A stretch of 64,000 nt of DNA, from NCBI RefSeq assembly GCF_042445055.1, contig NZ_CP170339.1:186001-250000 (forward strand). Reading direction: 5' to 3'. The stretch comes from Falsihalocynthiibacter sp042445055. GTDB lineage: Bacteria; Pseudomonadota; Alphaproteobacteria; Rhodobacterales; Rhodobacteraceae. The notes beneath the pieces are model-generated. The model was not told the DNA's origin and made no database searches. It saw only the letters and a program-made list of their open reading frames with translations. The position numbers and the translations under genes are program-made. This document shows, one piece after another, positions 1 through 8,489 of this stretch. Each line of letters begins with the position of its first letter. Position 1 is the first letter of the stretch.

Positions 1-1153
1 CACGACGACTCGCCTTATTCGCAGAAATCTTGATGTCCGAAAGATCTTTGGCCGCTTGCCCAAAGTGACGGTCGAGATTTTCAACACGCGAACCCAACCG
101 ATCCACATCACCATAAAGCAACGCAAGCTCCTTGCGGATGGCACCCGCCTGCTCTCGCATCCGCGCGTCTTTTAGCACCGCACGCATCGTATTCAGCGTC
201 GCCATACATGTCGTTGGCGAGACAATCCAAACACGCGCTGCAAACCCTTCGCGTACAACTTCGGGGAAATTCGCGTGAAGCTCGGCATAAACCGCCTCTG
301 ATGGAAGGAACATCAGCGCACCATCCGCGGTTTCACCCTCGATGATGTATTTTTCGCTAATCGCTTTGATGTGCGCACGAACGCTTGTGCGCATGGCGCG
401 GGCGGCCGCATCGACAGACTGGGGCGAATCTGCCCTTCTTAGAGCCTCATATGCCTCCAGTGGGAACTTACTATCCACAACGATCGGCCCCGGAGGGTTC
501 GGCAAATGGATAAGGCAATCCGCGCGCTTATCGTTGGACAGTTTCGCCTGAAACGTAAAGGCATCCGAGGGGAGCGCTTTGCTCACGATATCATTCAGCT
601 GGATCTCGCCAAATGCACCGCGCGTCTGTTTGTTAGAGAGAATATCCTGAAGCCCAAGCACATCACCCGAGAGTTTTTCGATATTCGCCTGTGCCTTATC
701 AATCGTCGCGAGCCGTTCCTGAAGTTCGGTAAGCGATTTCGTCGTCTTTACCGTACTTCCGTGAACCGATGCGTTGAGCTTCTCCTGCATTTCGGCAAGC
801 GTTCGGGACGAACGAACCGAACTATCGTGCAGGCGCTCCTGCATGTTTTGTTGCACCGCCGCGAGCCGCATTTCCATCGTTTGTAGTATTTGTGCGTGAG
901 AAGTCGCCTGACTTTCGGCGCTTGATTGAATACCGCCCGCAAGGCGCTCCTGCCCCTGACTCAGATTCTGAAGCGTATAGGAAAGCTGCCCGACCTGCGC
1001 AGCCAAGGGCGCGGCCATTTTGGCGGCTTGGGCGCTGGTTTTGACGGCGCGAAACAGGAGCGCAAACAGCAAGATTAGAGCCGCAATCCCCACCGCAACA
1101 CCGATCACGCGCGGGTCGGAATAGGCGTATTCTGTTCCGTTAATATTTATCAT
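1..1153 (-). CDS. rmuC: DNA recombination protein RmuC (3' end beyond the left edge)
   Basis: About 384 N-terminal residues are present and the frame stays open to base 1, so the C-terminus is missing. The start ATG (1153-1151) overlaps the mutL stop as ATGA. The protein opens with one membrane segment (about residues 12-30), followed by a long Gln/Leu/Ala-rich coiled coil (about 30-160) and the RmuC nuclease-like core. RmuC-family proteins are membrane-anchored coiled-coil proteins that limit DNA rearrangements, with a predicted restriction-like nuclease fold. The overlap with mutL suggests cotranscription of two genome-maintenance genes. The identification rests on domain order and recognisable core sequence, not on a database match. 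Confidence 0.9.
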   Translation of the reverse strand, partial: MININGTEYAYSDPRVIGVAVGIAALILLFALLFRAVKTSAQAAKMAAPLAAQVGQLSYTLQNLSQGQERLAGGIQSSAESQATSHAQILQTMEMRLAAVQQNMQERLHDSSVRSSRTLAEMQEKLNASVHGSTVKTTKSLTELQERLATIDKAQANIEKLSGDVLGLQDILSNKQTRGAFGEIQLNDIVSKALPSDAFTFQAKLSNDKRADCLIHLPNPPGPIVVDSKFPLEAYEALRRADSPQSVDAAARAMRTSVRAHIKAISEKYIIEGETADGALMFLPSEAVYAELHANFPEVVREGFAARVWIVSPTTCMATLNTMRAVLKDARMREQAGAIRKELALLYGDVDRLGSRVENLDRHFGQAAKDLSDIKISANKASRR

Positions 1154-2976
1154 GTGCGTCCAAACAATCGTTCAATATCTGCAAGTTTCAATTCCACATA
1201 TGTGGGCCGCCCATGGTTGCATTGCCCAGAGTGTGGAGTCGCCTCCATCTCGCGGAGAAGCGCGTTCATTTCCTCGGCCTGCATTCGACGACCCGAGCGA
1301 ATAGAACCATGACACGCAACGCGCGAGAGGATCGCTTCAATCCGTGCTTGCACCGACTGGCTGTCGCCCATATCCGCGAGTTCGTCGATGATATCAAGGA
1401 TCATCCCGCGTGCGTTCACCGTACCCAAGATCGCGGGCGTTTCGCGAACGGCAATCGCGCCCGCGCCAAAGGGTTCAATCCCAAGCCCGAAACGCGCCAG
1501 CTCATCGGTCACACCCAGCAAAAGTGCGGCATCCCCTTCGGAAAGTTCGACGATCTCTGGAATAAGCAGAGCCTGTGTCGCAACGCCGTTTTCGGCCATC
1601 TGACGTTTGAGCTTCTCATAGACAAGCCGTTCGTGCGCCGCATGTTGATCGACGATCACCATCCCGTCTTGCGTTTGGGCGATGATATAGTTCTCATGAA
1701 CCTGCGCACGCGCAGCCCCCAAAGGCAGAGCACTCGAAACGTTCGGCGTTGGGTTATCCTCAATAACAGGCTCTACTCTGGCAGAAGGCGCAGAAAACTC
1801 AGCCTCTGCAAAACCATAATCACGTTGCGCGGGCGGTGCTTGGTATCCACCAGAAATAGAGCTTGGGCGATCCATTTGATAAATGCGTGGCGCGCTCGGA
1901 TCAGGTGCCTCAGGACGGAAGGCCCCAAGCGTCGCGTTCGCAACTGTCGTACTTGCGCGATGCCCTGCCTCCGCCAACGCATGACGAAGCGCCGATACGA
2001 TCAACCCGCGCGCCACACCTGGTTCACGAAAACGGACCTCGGATTTGGCGGGGTGCACGTTCACATCGACGCGTGCTGAATCAACCTCAAGGAAAAGAAC
2101 CGCCGCAGGGTGCCGATCGCGCGATAGAAAATCGAAATACGCGCCGCGCAGCGCACCGACCAGCATTTTGTCGCGAACCGGACGACCATTTACAAACAGA
2201 AACTGTGCAACCGACGATCCCCGCGAATAGGTCGGCAAAGCGGCATAGCCCGTCAGGGTTACGCCTTCCCGTTCTGCATCAATCAGCAGCGCGTTTTCCG
2301 CGAACTCTGGCCCCAGAATACGGCGCAAACGGGCATGCAGAGCATCGAACAAATCGCCATTTTCCGCGTCGGCACGGAATGTGACGCGCCCCTCGCCATC
2401 GCCAGAGGCATCGCGCAGAGTAAAGCCGATATGTGGCTCTGCCATGGCCAAACGCTTCACGACATCCGTGATCGCGCCTGCCTCTGCCCGATCTGTACGC
2501 ATGAATTTTAACCGTGCAGGCGTCGCATAAAATAGATCGCGCAACTCAACCACAGTTCCCGAACGCAGCGCCGCTGGCTTAACACTAGATTGAACGCCGC
2601 CTTCCGTAGAAATCGTGGCCGCATCTGCGCCCTCGGGGCGACTGGTGATCGTGAGCCGCCCTACCGCACCCAGTGACGGGAGCGCCTCGCCGCGAAACCC
2701 GAAGGTGTGGATGTTCAGAAGATCACTCCCGTCGATCTTGCTGGTGGCGTGCCGTGACATTGCAAGCGGAAGGTCTTCGGCGCTGATCCCGCAACCGTTA
2801 TCAACAACGCGAATGAACGTCTTGCCACCATCGGCATAAGAAATCTCGATCCGCGTTGCACCTGCGTCAATCGCGTTCTCGACCAATTCCTTGACCGCAG
2901 ACGCAGGACGTTCAACCACCTCGCCAGCGGCGATACGGTTAATTGCTGCATCATCTAGTTGCCGAATCTTGGGCAT
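1150..2976 (-). CDS. mutL: DNA mismatch repair protein MutL
   Basis: The product is about 608 aa. The N-terminal GHKL ATPase motifs are all visible: ELVENAIDAG near residue 31, DNGCGI near 58 and GFRGEAL near 92. The C-terminal domain carries the endonuclease motif DQHAAHERLVYE (near 442) and the CNHGRP motif near the C-terminus, so this should be a nicking MutL, as expected for a lineage without MutH. In-frame starts also exist at 3021 and 3000. The ATG at 2976 is preferred because GAAGGG lies 6 nt upstream and the protein then begins MPKIRQLDD, as in relatives. It acts downstream of MutS in strand-directed repair. The stop overlaps the rmuC start. Confidence 0.96.
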   Translation of the reverse strand: MPKIRQLDDAAINRIAAGEVVERPASAVKELVENAIDAGATRIEISYADGGKTFIRVVDNGCGISAEDLPLAMSRHATSKIDGSDLLNIHTFGFRGEALPSLGAVGRLTITSRPEGADAATISTEGGVQSSVKPAALRSGTVVELRDLFYATPARLKFMRTDRAEAGAITDVVKRLAMAEPHIGFTLRDASGDGEGRVTFRADAENGDLFDALHARLRRILGPEFAENALLIDAEREGVTLTGYAALPTYSRGSSVAQFLFVNGRPVRDKMLVGALRGAYFDFLSRDRHPAAVLFLEVDSARVDVNVHPAKSEVRFREPGVARGLIVSALRHALAEAGHRASTTVANATLGAFRPEAPDPSAPRIYQMDRPSSISGGYQAPPAQRDYGFAEAEFSAPSARVEPVIEDNPTPNVSSALPLGAARAQVHENYIIAQTQDGMVIVDQHAAHERLVYEKLKRQMAENGVATQALLIPEIVELSEGDAALLLGVTDELARFGLGIEPFGAGAIAVRETPAILGTVNARGMILDIIDELADMGDSQSVQARIEAILSRVACHGSIRSGRRMQAEEMNALLREMEATPHSGQCNHGRPTYVELKLADIERLFGRT

Positions 2977-3077
2977 TTTCGGCCCTTCATTCTGGCTCAT
3001 ATGGGGGTTTCCGTCTGGCATACCACAAGGAGTAGCATAAATTACTGCGATTCGACTATGGCGAATGCCATTGATGG

Positions 3078-4394
3078 TTACTCGCTTTTCTCAAGCCCCT
3101 CAGGCTTTCCGACGATAACAAAATGGAGATCCTCTGGCCGAAGTAATCTCTCGGCGACGCGTTTGATATCGTCCATTGTGACGGCATTCACTTTGTCGTT
3201 CCGCGTGGCGATATAATCAATCGGAAGGTCTTCGGCCTGCATACCGACCATAATTCCGGCGATATTTGCGTTGCCATCAAATCTGAGCGGATAAGCACCC
3301 GTCAGGAATGTCTTGGCATCCTCAAGCTGTTGCTCGGCGACGCCATTCTCGGCGACATCGGCCCAAACCTCGCGTATAACCTCAATCGCCTCGGCAATGC
3401 GATCATTCGCAGAGGCCACCTGCCCCATTATCAATGCGCCCTGATCACGCGGAGCAAGGAACGACGACACCCCATAGGTAAGGCCGCGTTTTTCACGGAC
3501 CTCTTCCATAAGAATCGAAGCAAACCCTCCGCCGCCAAGCACTTGGTTCAGCACATAAGCAGGGAAGAAATCGGGATCGTCGCGCTTGATCCCTTCGTGC
3601 GCAAAGAGAGCGACCGATTGGGGTGTTTCGAATTCAACGACGGTCTCACCACCCTTGGGCAAACCATATACGGCCTCAGCAGGAAGATCCGGCCCAGTTT
3701 CGGGCAGCCCAGCTAGAAGTTCATCAACCAACTCGCCCAAAGCATCCGGCGTAATGTCACCAACGGCGCCAACATATACCCTATCCAAGGTCAAAACGCG
3801 GTCTTTCGCCTCGATCAGATCGTCACGTGTTAAGGCCGCGACGGACTCCAAGGTGCCGCTGATCGATGTAGCATAGGGGTGGTCGCCCCAAGCCAACTCG
3901 TTCAGTTTTTTTGAAGCAATCGTGTTTGGCGTCTTAGCATCACTACGGATGATGGATTCAACCTGTCCCCGGACACGCTCAACCGCATCTTCATCAAAGC
4001 GCGGCTCAATCAGGCTGCTGCGCAACAACGCCACTGCTTCATCGCGATTTTCCGTCAAGAATTGGGCCGAAACGGTGAGCGTATCGTCATAGACGTTATA
4101 GCTGAAACTCGTCGCCAGCTCCTCCGCGGCCTCTGCAAAACCTTGTGCATCAAGCTCGCCCGCGCCTTCCTCAAGCAGTCCCGTCATAAGATAGGACGCG
4201 CCGCGCTTGCCCTCGGCATCCAGACGCGCGCCACCACGGAACCAAATTTCGATAGCCGTAAAGGGGATCGAGTGTTCCTCAACCAACCATGCGGTGACGC
4301 CGTTGGGCGATGTAACCTCTTGGATATCGACCTCGGCCCGCAGCGGAGAAGCGAGGCTGAGCGTTAGGAAAAGAGAGGTGAGAAAACTTTTCAT
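3078..4394 (-). CDS. M16 family peptidase-like protein, non-catalytic partner
   Basis: A 438-aa M16 (pitrilysin-type) protein with a Sec signal peptide (hydrophobic run to about residue 18, ending LRA). The position of the HxxEH zinc motif reads LMTGLLEEG, with no histidines, so it should not be catalytic itself. It overlaps the preceding active M16 gene by 4 nt (ATGA at 4391-4394). In this family, paired active and inactive subunits form one periplasmic peptidase, and that is the likely role. The substrate is unknown. mutL lies about 100 bp downstream on the same strand and could share the transcript. Confidence 0.9.
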   Translation of the reverse strand: MKSFLTSLFLTLSLASPLRAEVDIQEVTSPNGVTAWLVEEHSIPFTAIEIWFRGGARLDAEGKRGASYLMTGLLEEGAGELDAQGFAEAAEELATSFSYNVYDDTLTVSAQFLTENRDEAVALLRSSLIEPRFDEDAVERVRGQVESIIRSDAKTPNTIASKKLNELAWGDHPYATSISGTLESVAALTRDDLIEAKDRVLTLDRVYVGAVGDITPDALGELVDELLAGLPETGPDLPAEAVYGLPKGGETVVEFETPQSVALFAHEGIKRDDPDFFPAYVLNQVLGGGGFASILMEEVREKRGLTYGVSSFLAPRDQGALIMGQVASANDRIAEAIEVIREVWADVAENGVAEQQLEDAKTFLTGAYPLRFDGNANIAGIMVGMQAEDLPIDYIATRNDKVNAVTMDDIKRVAERLLRPEDLHFVIVGKPEGLEKSE

Positions 4395-5731
4395 TGGTTA
4401 TTCCCCGCTGAATTGGTCAGGAAGCCGGTCACTGCGTTACTGCGATCAAGAACTTTGCGCGCGGCGTCGATGATTTCAGTCTCTGTTACGGCCAAAAGCA
4501 AATCTGGCCATGCTTGAACATCCTCAACCGTCAAACCCGTCGTGAGGGCTTCGCCATAACGTCGGGCGATGCCTGCGACGTCATCTTCGCCGTAAATGAG
4601 ACTGGCGCGGACCTGAAGCTTGATCCGTTCAAGCTGATCTGCATCAACGCCTTCTTCTAGGAATTCCGCAATCGCGCCATCAAGCAATTGCTCGGCGTCC
4701 TCAAGGGAAACACCCGGAACCGGCACCATGACAAAACCAAACGTCGTCTTATCTAGCGCGGTGCCATCATAGAACGCCGAGGCATAAATCGCGTTCTGGG
4801 TTTCAAATTGAAGTTTGCGACCCAGCACCGAAGTTGCCCCATTACCACCCAAGAGTTGCGCAAGCATGGTGAGTGCTGCGGCCTCTTCTTGTTCGCCGCT
4901 GCTACGTTCGGGCGCGAGGTATGTGCGCATCACGTAAGGCTGTGCCACGCGAGGGTCGCTATAGGTTAGGCGGCGCTCGCTTCTTTGTGGTGGTTCTTGT
5001 GGTCTCACGCGTTCGGGCAAATCGACAGTAGGCTCTAACACGCCATAATACTTCTCTGCTAATGCAATCACCTCATCGGGCTGCACATCGCCAGCAACGA
5101 TCAGAACAGCGTTATTCGGCGCATAGTAGCGGCGATAAAACTCCAGTGAATCTTCAAGGCTAAGTTCGGACATCTCGTGCTTCCATCCTATCACGGGGAT
5201 GCCGTAGGGATGATTCATGAATTGAGCCGCGCGCCGATCCTCGGAAAAGAGAGCGCCCGCGTTGTTTTCGGTACGCTGGTTCCGTTCCTCAAGGATCACA
5301 TCTCGCTCGGTAAGCACATCATCATTCGACAGTTGCAAGTTTCTCATACGGTCCGCTTCCATACGCATCACAAGCTCAAGTCGATCTTCGGCGATACGCT
5401 GGTGATAGGCCGTATAGTCCCAACTCGTGAAGGCGTTATCCGTGCCTCCGTTCGCGCTGACTGTCTTGGATAGCTCCCCCGGAGCCATTGTTTCCGTTCC
5501 CTTGAACAACAGGTGCTCAAGAAAATGCGCGATCCCCGATTTCCCCGCAGGTTCGTCAGCGGCACCTGCCTTGTACCAAACCATCTGAACAACGACGGGC
5601 GCGCGGTGGTCCTCTAGTACGAGCACCTCCATACCGTTTTCAAGAGTATGGGTCGTCAGAGTCTCGGCAGTCGCGAGCGATGGAAAGGTAATTAGAACAG
5701 AACAGGCAAGCGCACGAAAAATGCGGATCAT
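4391..5731 (-). CDS. M16 family zinc metallopeptidase, catalytic subunit
   Basis: A 446-aa protein with a Sec signal peptide (residues 1 to about 22, ending in TAETL). It has the inverted zinc motif HFLEH and the downstream conserved block DNAFTSWDYTAY and MEADRM, which supplies the third zinc-ligand Glu. This is a periplasmic insulinase/processing-peptidase-like enzyme. Its stop overlaps the start of the inactive M16 homologue, so the two are almost certainly translated together as a heterodimer. A gap of 86 bp separates it from the upstream lipoprotein gene. The substrate cannot be told from sequence. Confidence 0.93.
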   Translation of the reverse strand: MIRIFRALACSVLITFPSLATAETLTTHTLENGMEVLVLEDHRAPVVVQMVWYKAGAADEPAGKSGIAHFLEHLLFKGTETMAPGELSKTVSANGGTDNAFTSWDYTAYHQRIAEDRLELVMRMEADRMRNLQLSNDDVLTERDVILEERNQRTENNAGALFSEDRRAAQFMNHPYGIPVIGWKHEMSELSLEDSLEFYRRYYAPNNAVLIVAGDVQPDEVIALAEKYYGVLEPTVDLPERVRPQEPPQRSERRLTYSDPRVAQPYVMRTYLAPERSSGEQEEAAALTMLAQLLGGNGATSVLGRKLQFETQNAIYASAFYDGTALDKTTFGFVMVPVPGVSLEDAEQLLDGAIAEFLEEGVDADQLERIKLQVRASLIYGEDDVAGIARRYGEALTTGLTVEDVQAWPDLLLAVTETEIIDAARKVLDRSNAVTGFLTNSAGNNQ

Positions 5732-5817
5732 AGGTAATCTCCGTTAGTGTTCAGAAATAGGTAACTGGTATTTCGATCTCCTCAACCCTCATTACAGAGA
5801 AGTGAGCGGATTTGACC

Positions 5818-6339
5818 CTATTCGCGTGAGGGATCTGGCGGAGCGGCGGGCGTATCCCGTCCTGCGGCACGCCAACGCTCGAGTTCGCGGTACTGATCGA
5901 GCGACATTTTCTCGTAGGCATCGAAATAGACGTTCACATTCATCAAACGCTCAAGCAGTCGGCCGTTGTTACGCTGGCGCCACTCGGCATCCTCGCGGGC
6001 GAGGGTTTGACGAATGTTTGAATCGACACCAAACCGTGTCACATATGACATTGCCGTCGACGTCGGCACTGTACCGGCCCCAGGACGCCCGCCCAAGGCA
6101 ACAATCGCATCCGCTTTCGGAGTTGGATCGGTCAGGTTTCGCCCTCCCGGTGTGGGCGGCGGCAGGGCCGCATAGCTTGTAGGGGTTTGCAAAGGCTTGC
6201 CTGGCACAATGGAGAAGGCATCCGGCCCATCCGTTGACGCATCCAAATTGAGCAAACTGGTAGTGTTGTCGCTGCCACAACTGACAACTCCTAGCAAAGC
6301 AACCAAACTTGCCAATCTCAATCCGGCGCGCGTAGACAT
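5818..6339 (-). CDS. DUF3035 domain lipoprotein
   Basis: A 173-aa putative lipoprotein. From the chosen ATG (6339) the signal peptide runs to a lipobox ending VVSC, with Cys21 as the lipidated residue. An 18-codon N-terminal extension to 6393 is possible but would bury the signal peptide and overlap lspA. The mature part is Pro/Thr-rich and then helical, with the conserved GGRPGAGTVP segment typical of DUF3035. No function is established. Its position 50 nt after lspA, the lipoprotein signal peptidase, on the same strand is notable, because LspA would process it. Confidence 0.85.
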   Translation of the reverse strand: MSTRAGLRLASLVALLGVVSCGSDNTTSLLNLDASTDGPDAFSIVPGKPLQTPTSYAALPPPTPGGRNLTDPTPKADAIVALGGRPGAGTVPTSTAMSYVTRFGVDSNIRQTLAREDAEWRQRNNGRLLERLMNVNVYFDAYEKMSLDQYRELERWRAAGRDTPAAPPDPSRE

Positions 6340-6389
6340 GCAATTCTCCCTTAACTTGCGGCCATGTTTAACCCAAAGGTTTTGCCGCG

Positions 6390-6860
6390 TCACGCGCCCT
6401 TTTTCCCACCTGTGAAAAGGATCAACCCAAAGGCCCCAATGAAGATAGCAATATCGGCCACGTTAAAGGAATACGGGTTCTCAAATCCACAGCAACTCAT
6501 GTTCAGGAAATCAGCCACTGCGCCATATCTGAAACGGTCAATAACATTGCCTAACGCACCGCCAATCAAGAATCCGGCAGCGATTTTTCCAAGCTTGCGC
6601 GGCTGTTCCTTGCGTACCCAGATATAGACCCAAGCCGAAATTCCGAGCGCGAGGGCGATAAGAAGATATTTCGCAATATCTCCTCCGCCACCGCCAAGCC
6701 CGAAATTGACGCCATCGTTCCACGCCATGCGAAAATTCACGAAGGGCGGCAAAACGTCGATTTCGTGCCGGTTCTGAAGATTCAGCCCATGCACCACAAT
6801 CCATTTACTCACCTGATCCAACAGGAGAATCACGAAAGCATAGATATGAACAAGACGCAT
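6390..6860 (-). CDS. lspA: Lipoprotein signal peptidase (signal peptidase II)
   Basis: A 156-aa polytopic inner-membrane aspartyl protease with four hydrophobic segments. It carries the family motifs DQVSKW near the N-terminus, NVIDRFRYGAVADF in the second half with both catalytic Asp residues, and the upstream conserved FNVADIAI block. It cleaves the signal peptide of diacylglyceryl-prolipoproteins before the lipidated Cys. It lies 15 nt after purH on the same strand and is followed by a DUF3035 lipoprotein gene. Confidence 0.96.
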   Translation of the reverse strand: MRLVHIYAFVILLLDQVSKWIVVHGLNLQNRHEIDVLPPFVNFRMAWNDGVNFGLGGGGGDIAKYLLIALALGISAWVYIWVRKEQPRKLGKIAAGFLIGGALGNVIDRFRYGAVADFLNMSCCGFENPYSFNVADIAIFIGAFGLILFTGGKKGA

Positions 6861-6875
6861 GGGCTGTATCCTTTT

Positions 6876-8465
6876 TTAGTGACGGAAGTGGCGCATACCA
6901 GTCAGCACCATCGCCAATCCTGCCTCGTCAGCGGCGGCAATAACTTCGTCGTCCCGCATCGAACCACCGGGCTGAATAACAGCGGTGGCACCAGCGGCCG
7001 CAGCGGTCAGCAATCCATCTGCAAACGGGAAGAACGCATCGGAAGCTACGACAGATCCTTTGGTCAAAGGCGTCTCTAGTCCTAGCGCTTCTGCCATATC
7101 TTCGGCTTTGCGGGCGGCAATACGGCAGCTGTCTACGCGGCTCATTTGGCCAGCGCCGACACCAACAGTCGCGCCATCTTTGCAGTAGACAATCGCGTTG
7201 GATTTGACATGTTTCGCCACTTTCCAAGCAAAGAGAAGATCGGCCATTTCGGCCTCGCTCGGTGCACGTTTTGTTACGACTTTGAGGTCAGCGAGGTCAA
7301 CGAACCCGACGTCCTTGTCCTGCACCAGCATACCGCCAGCAACGGGGCGATACGTAAGGCCACCCTTGCGCACATCCGGCAATCCGCCAGTCGTCAAAAG
7401 TCGTAGGTTCTTTTTGGCAGCAAAGATCGCCTTGGCTTCGTCGTCTGCCTCGGGCGCAATCACAACCTCGGTAAAGATTTTCGCGATCTCGGTTGCGGTT
7501 GCACCGTCAAGCGGCTGGTTAAGTGCGATAATTCCGCCAAATGCCGAGGTGCTGTCGCAAGCAAGCGCCGATTTGTACGCCTCAACAAGGGTCTCGCCAC
7601 GCGCAACACCGCATGGGTTTGCGTGCTTGATGATTGCCACGGCAGGTCCCTGAGCGGGATCGAACTCTGCCACAAGTTCGAATGCAGCGTCGGTGTCGTT
7701 GATGTTGTTATAGGAAAGCTCTTTGCCCTGATGCTGGGTCGCGGTGGCCACCCCTGCGCGCGCAACGCCATCCGTATAGAACGCTGCCTGCTGGTGCGGA
7801 TTTTCACCGTACCGAAGCCCTTGCGCCAAAGTTCCCGCAAAAGCACGACGACGAGGCGTTTGATCGCCAATCGCCGAAGCCATCCAAGAGGATACCGCCG
7901 CATCATATGCCGCCGTCCGCGCGTAGGCAGTTTGTGCGGCCGTCTTGCGGAAAGCGTCACTCGTTGCGCCGCCGTTTGCGTCCATATCCGCGATCAGCGC
8001 TTCATAATCCTGAACATCGACGATTGTCGTTACAAACCCGTGGTTTTTTGCCGCCGCACGGATCATCGCGGGGCCGCCGATGTCGATATTCTCAATGCAG
8101 GTGTCATAATCGGCACCCTTGGCGACTGTTTCCTCAAACGGGTAAAGATTCACAACCAAGAGGTCGATCGCGCCAATACCGTGCTCTTTCATTGCGGCAA
8201 CGTGGTCATCGTTATCGCGCAATGCCAACAATCCACCGTGAACGCGCGGGTGCAACGTCTTTACACGGCCATCCATCATTTCGGGGAACTCGGTAACCTC
8301 GGCGACGTCCTTGACGGTAAGACCAGCGGCACGCAACGCAGAAGCAGACCCGCCCGTAGACAAAAGCTCTACGCCGCGTTCGGCCAAAGCTTGGCCCAGT
8401 TCAATAAGGCCGGTTTTATCAGAAACAGAAAGAAGCGCGCGGCGCACGGGTGTTTGGTCGGTCAT
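6876..8465 (-). CDS. purH: Bifunctional AICAR formyltransferase / IMP cyclohydrolase
   Basis: A 529-aa enzyme for the last two steps of purine synthesis. The N-terminal MGS-like IMP cyclohydrolase domain (about residues 1-200) begins RRALLSVSDKTGL. The AICAR transformylase domain (about 205-529) includes RYGENPHQ and the KHANPCG motif. An upstream in-frame ATG at 8474 exists, but GGGGA sits immediately beside it. The same Shine-Dalgarno-like sequence is about 9 nt from the ATG at 8465, which also gives the usual family length. The gene lies between the heparinase-like gene and lspA. Confidence 0.97.
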   Translation of the reverse strand: MTDQTPVRRALLSVSDKTGLIELGQALAERGVELLSTGGSASALRAAGLTVKDVAEVTEFPEMMDGRVKTLHPRVHGGLLALRDNDDHVAAMKEHGIGAIDLLVVNLYPFEETVAKGADYDTCIENIDIGGPAMIRAAAKNHGFVTTIVDVQDYEALIADMDANGGATSDAFRKTAAQTAYARTAAYDAAVSSWMASAIGDQTPRRRAFAGTLAQGLRYGENPHQQAAFYTDGVARAGVATATQHQGKELSYNNINDTDAAFELVAEFDPAQGPAVAIIKHANPCGVARGETLVEAYKSALACDSTSAFGGIIALNQPLDGATATEIAKIFTEVVIAPEADDEAKAIFAAKKNLRLLTTGGLPDVRKGGLTYRPVAGGMLVQDKDVGFVDLADLKVVTKRAPSEAEMADLLFAWKVAKHVKSNAIVYCKDGATVGVGAGQMSRVDSCRIAARKAEDMAEALGLETPLTKGSVVASDAFFPFADGLLTAAAAGATAVIQPGGSMRDDEVIAAADEAGLAMVLTGMRHFRH

Positions 8466-8489
8466 GTTTTGCATCCCCAGAATGGCAAA

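Noticed and set aside
3049..3053. GANTC upstream of mutL
   Set aside because: A single site without a convincing promoter; mutL may be cotranscribed with the M16 genes.
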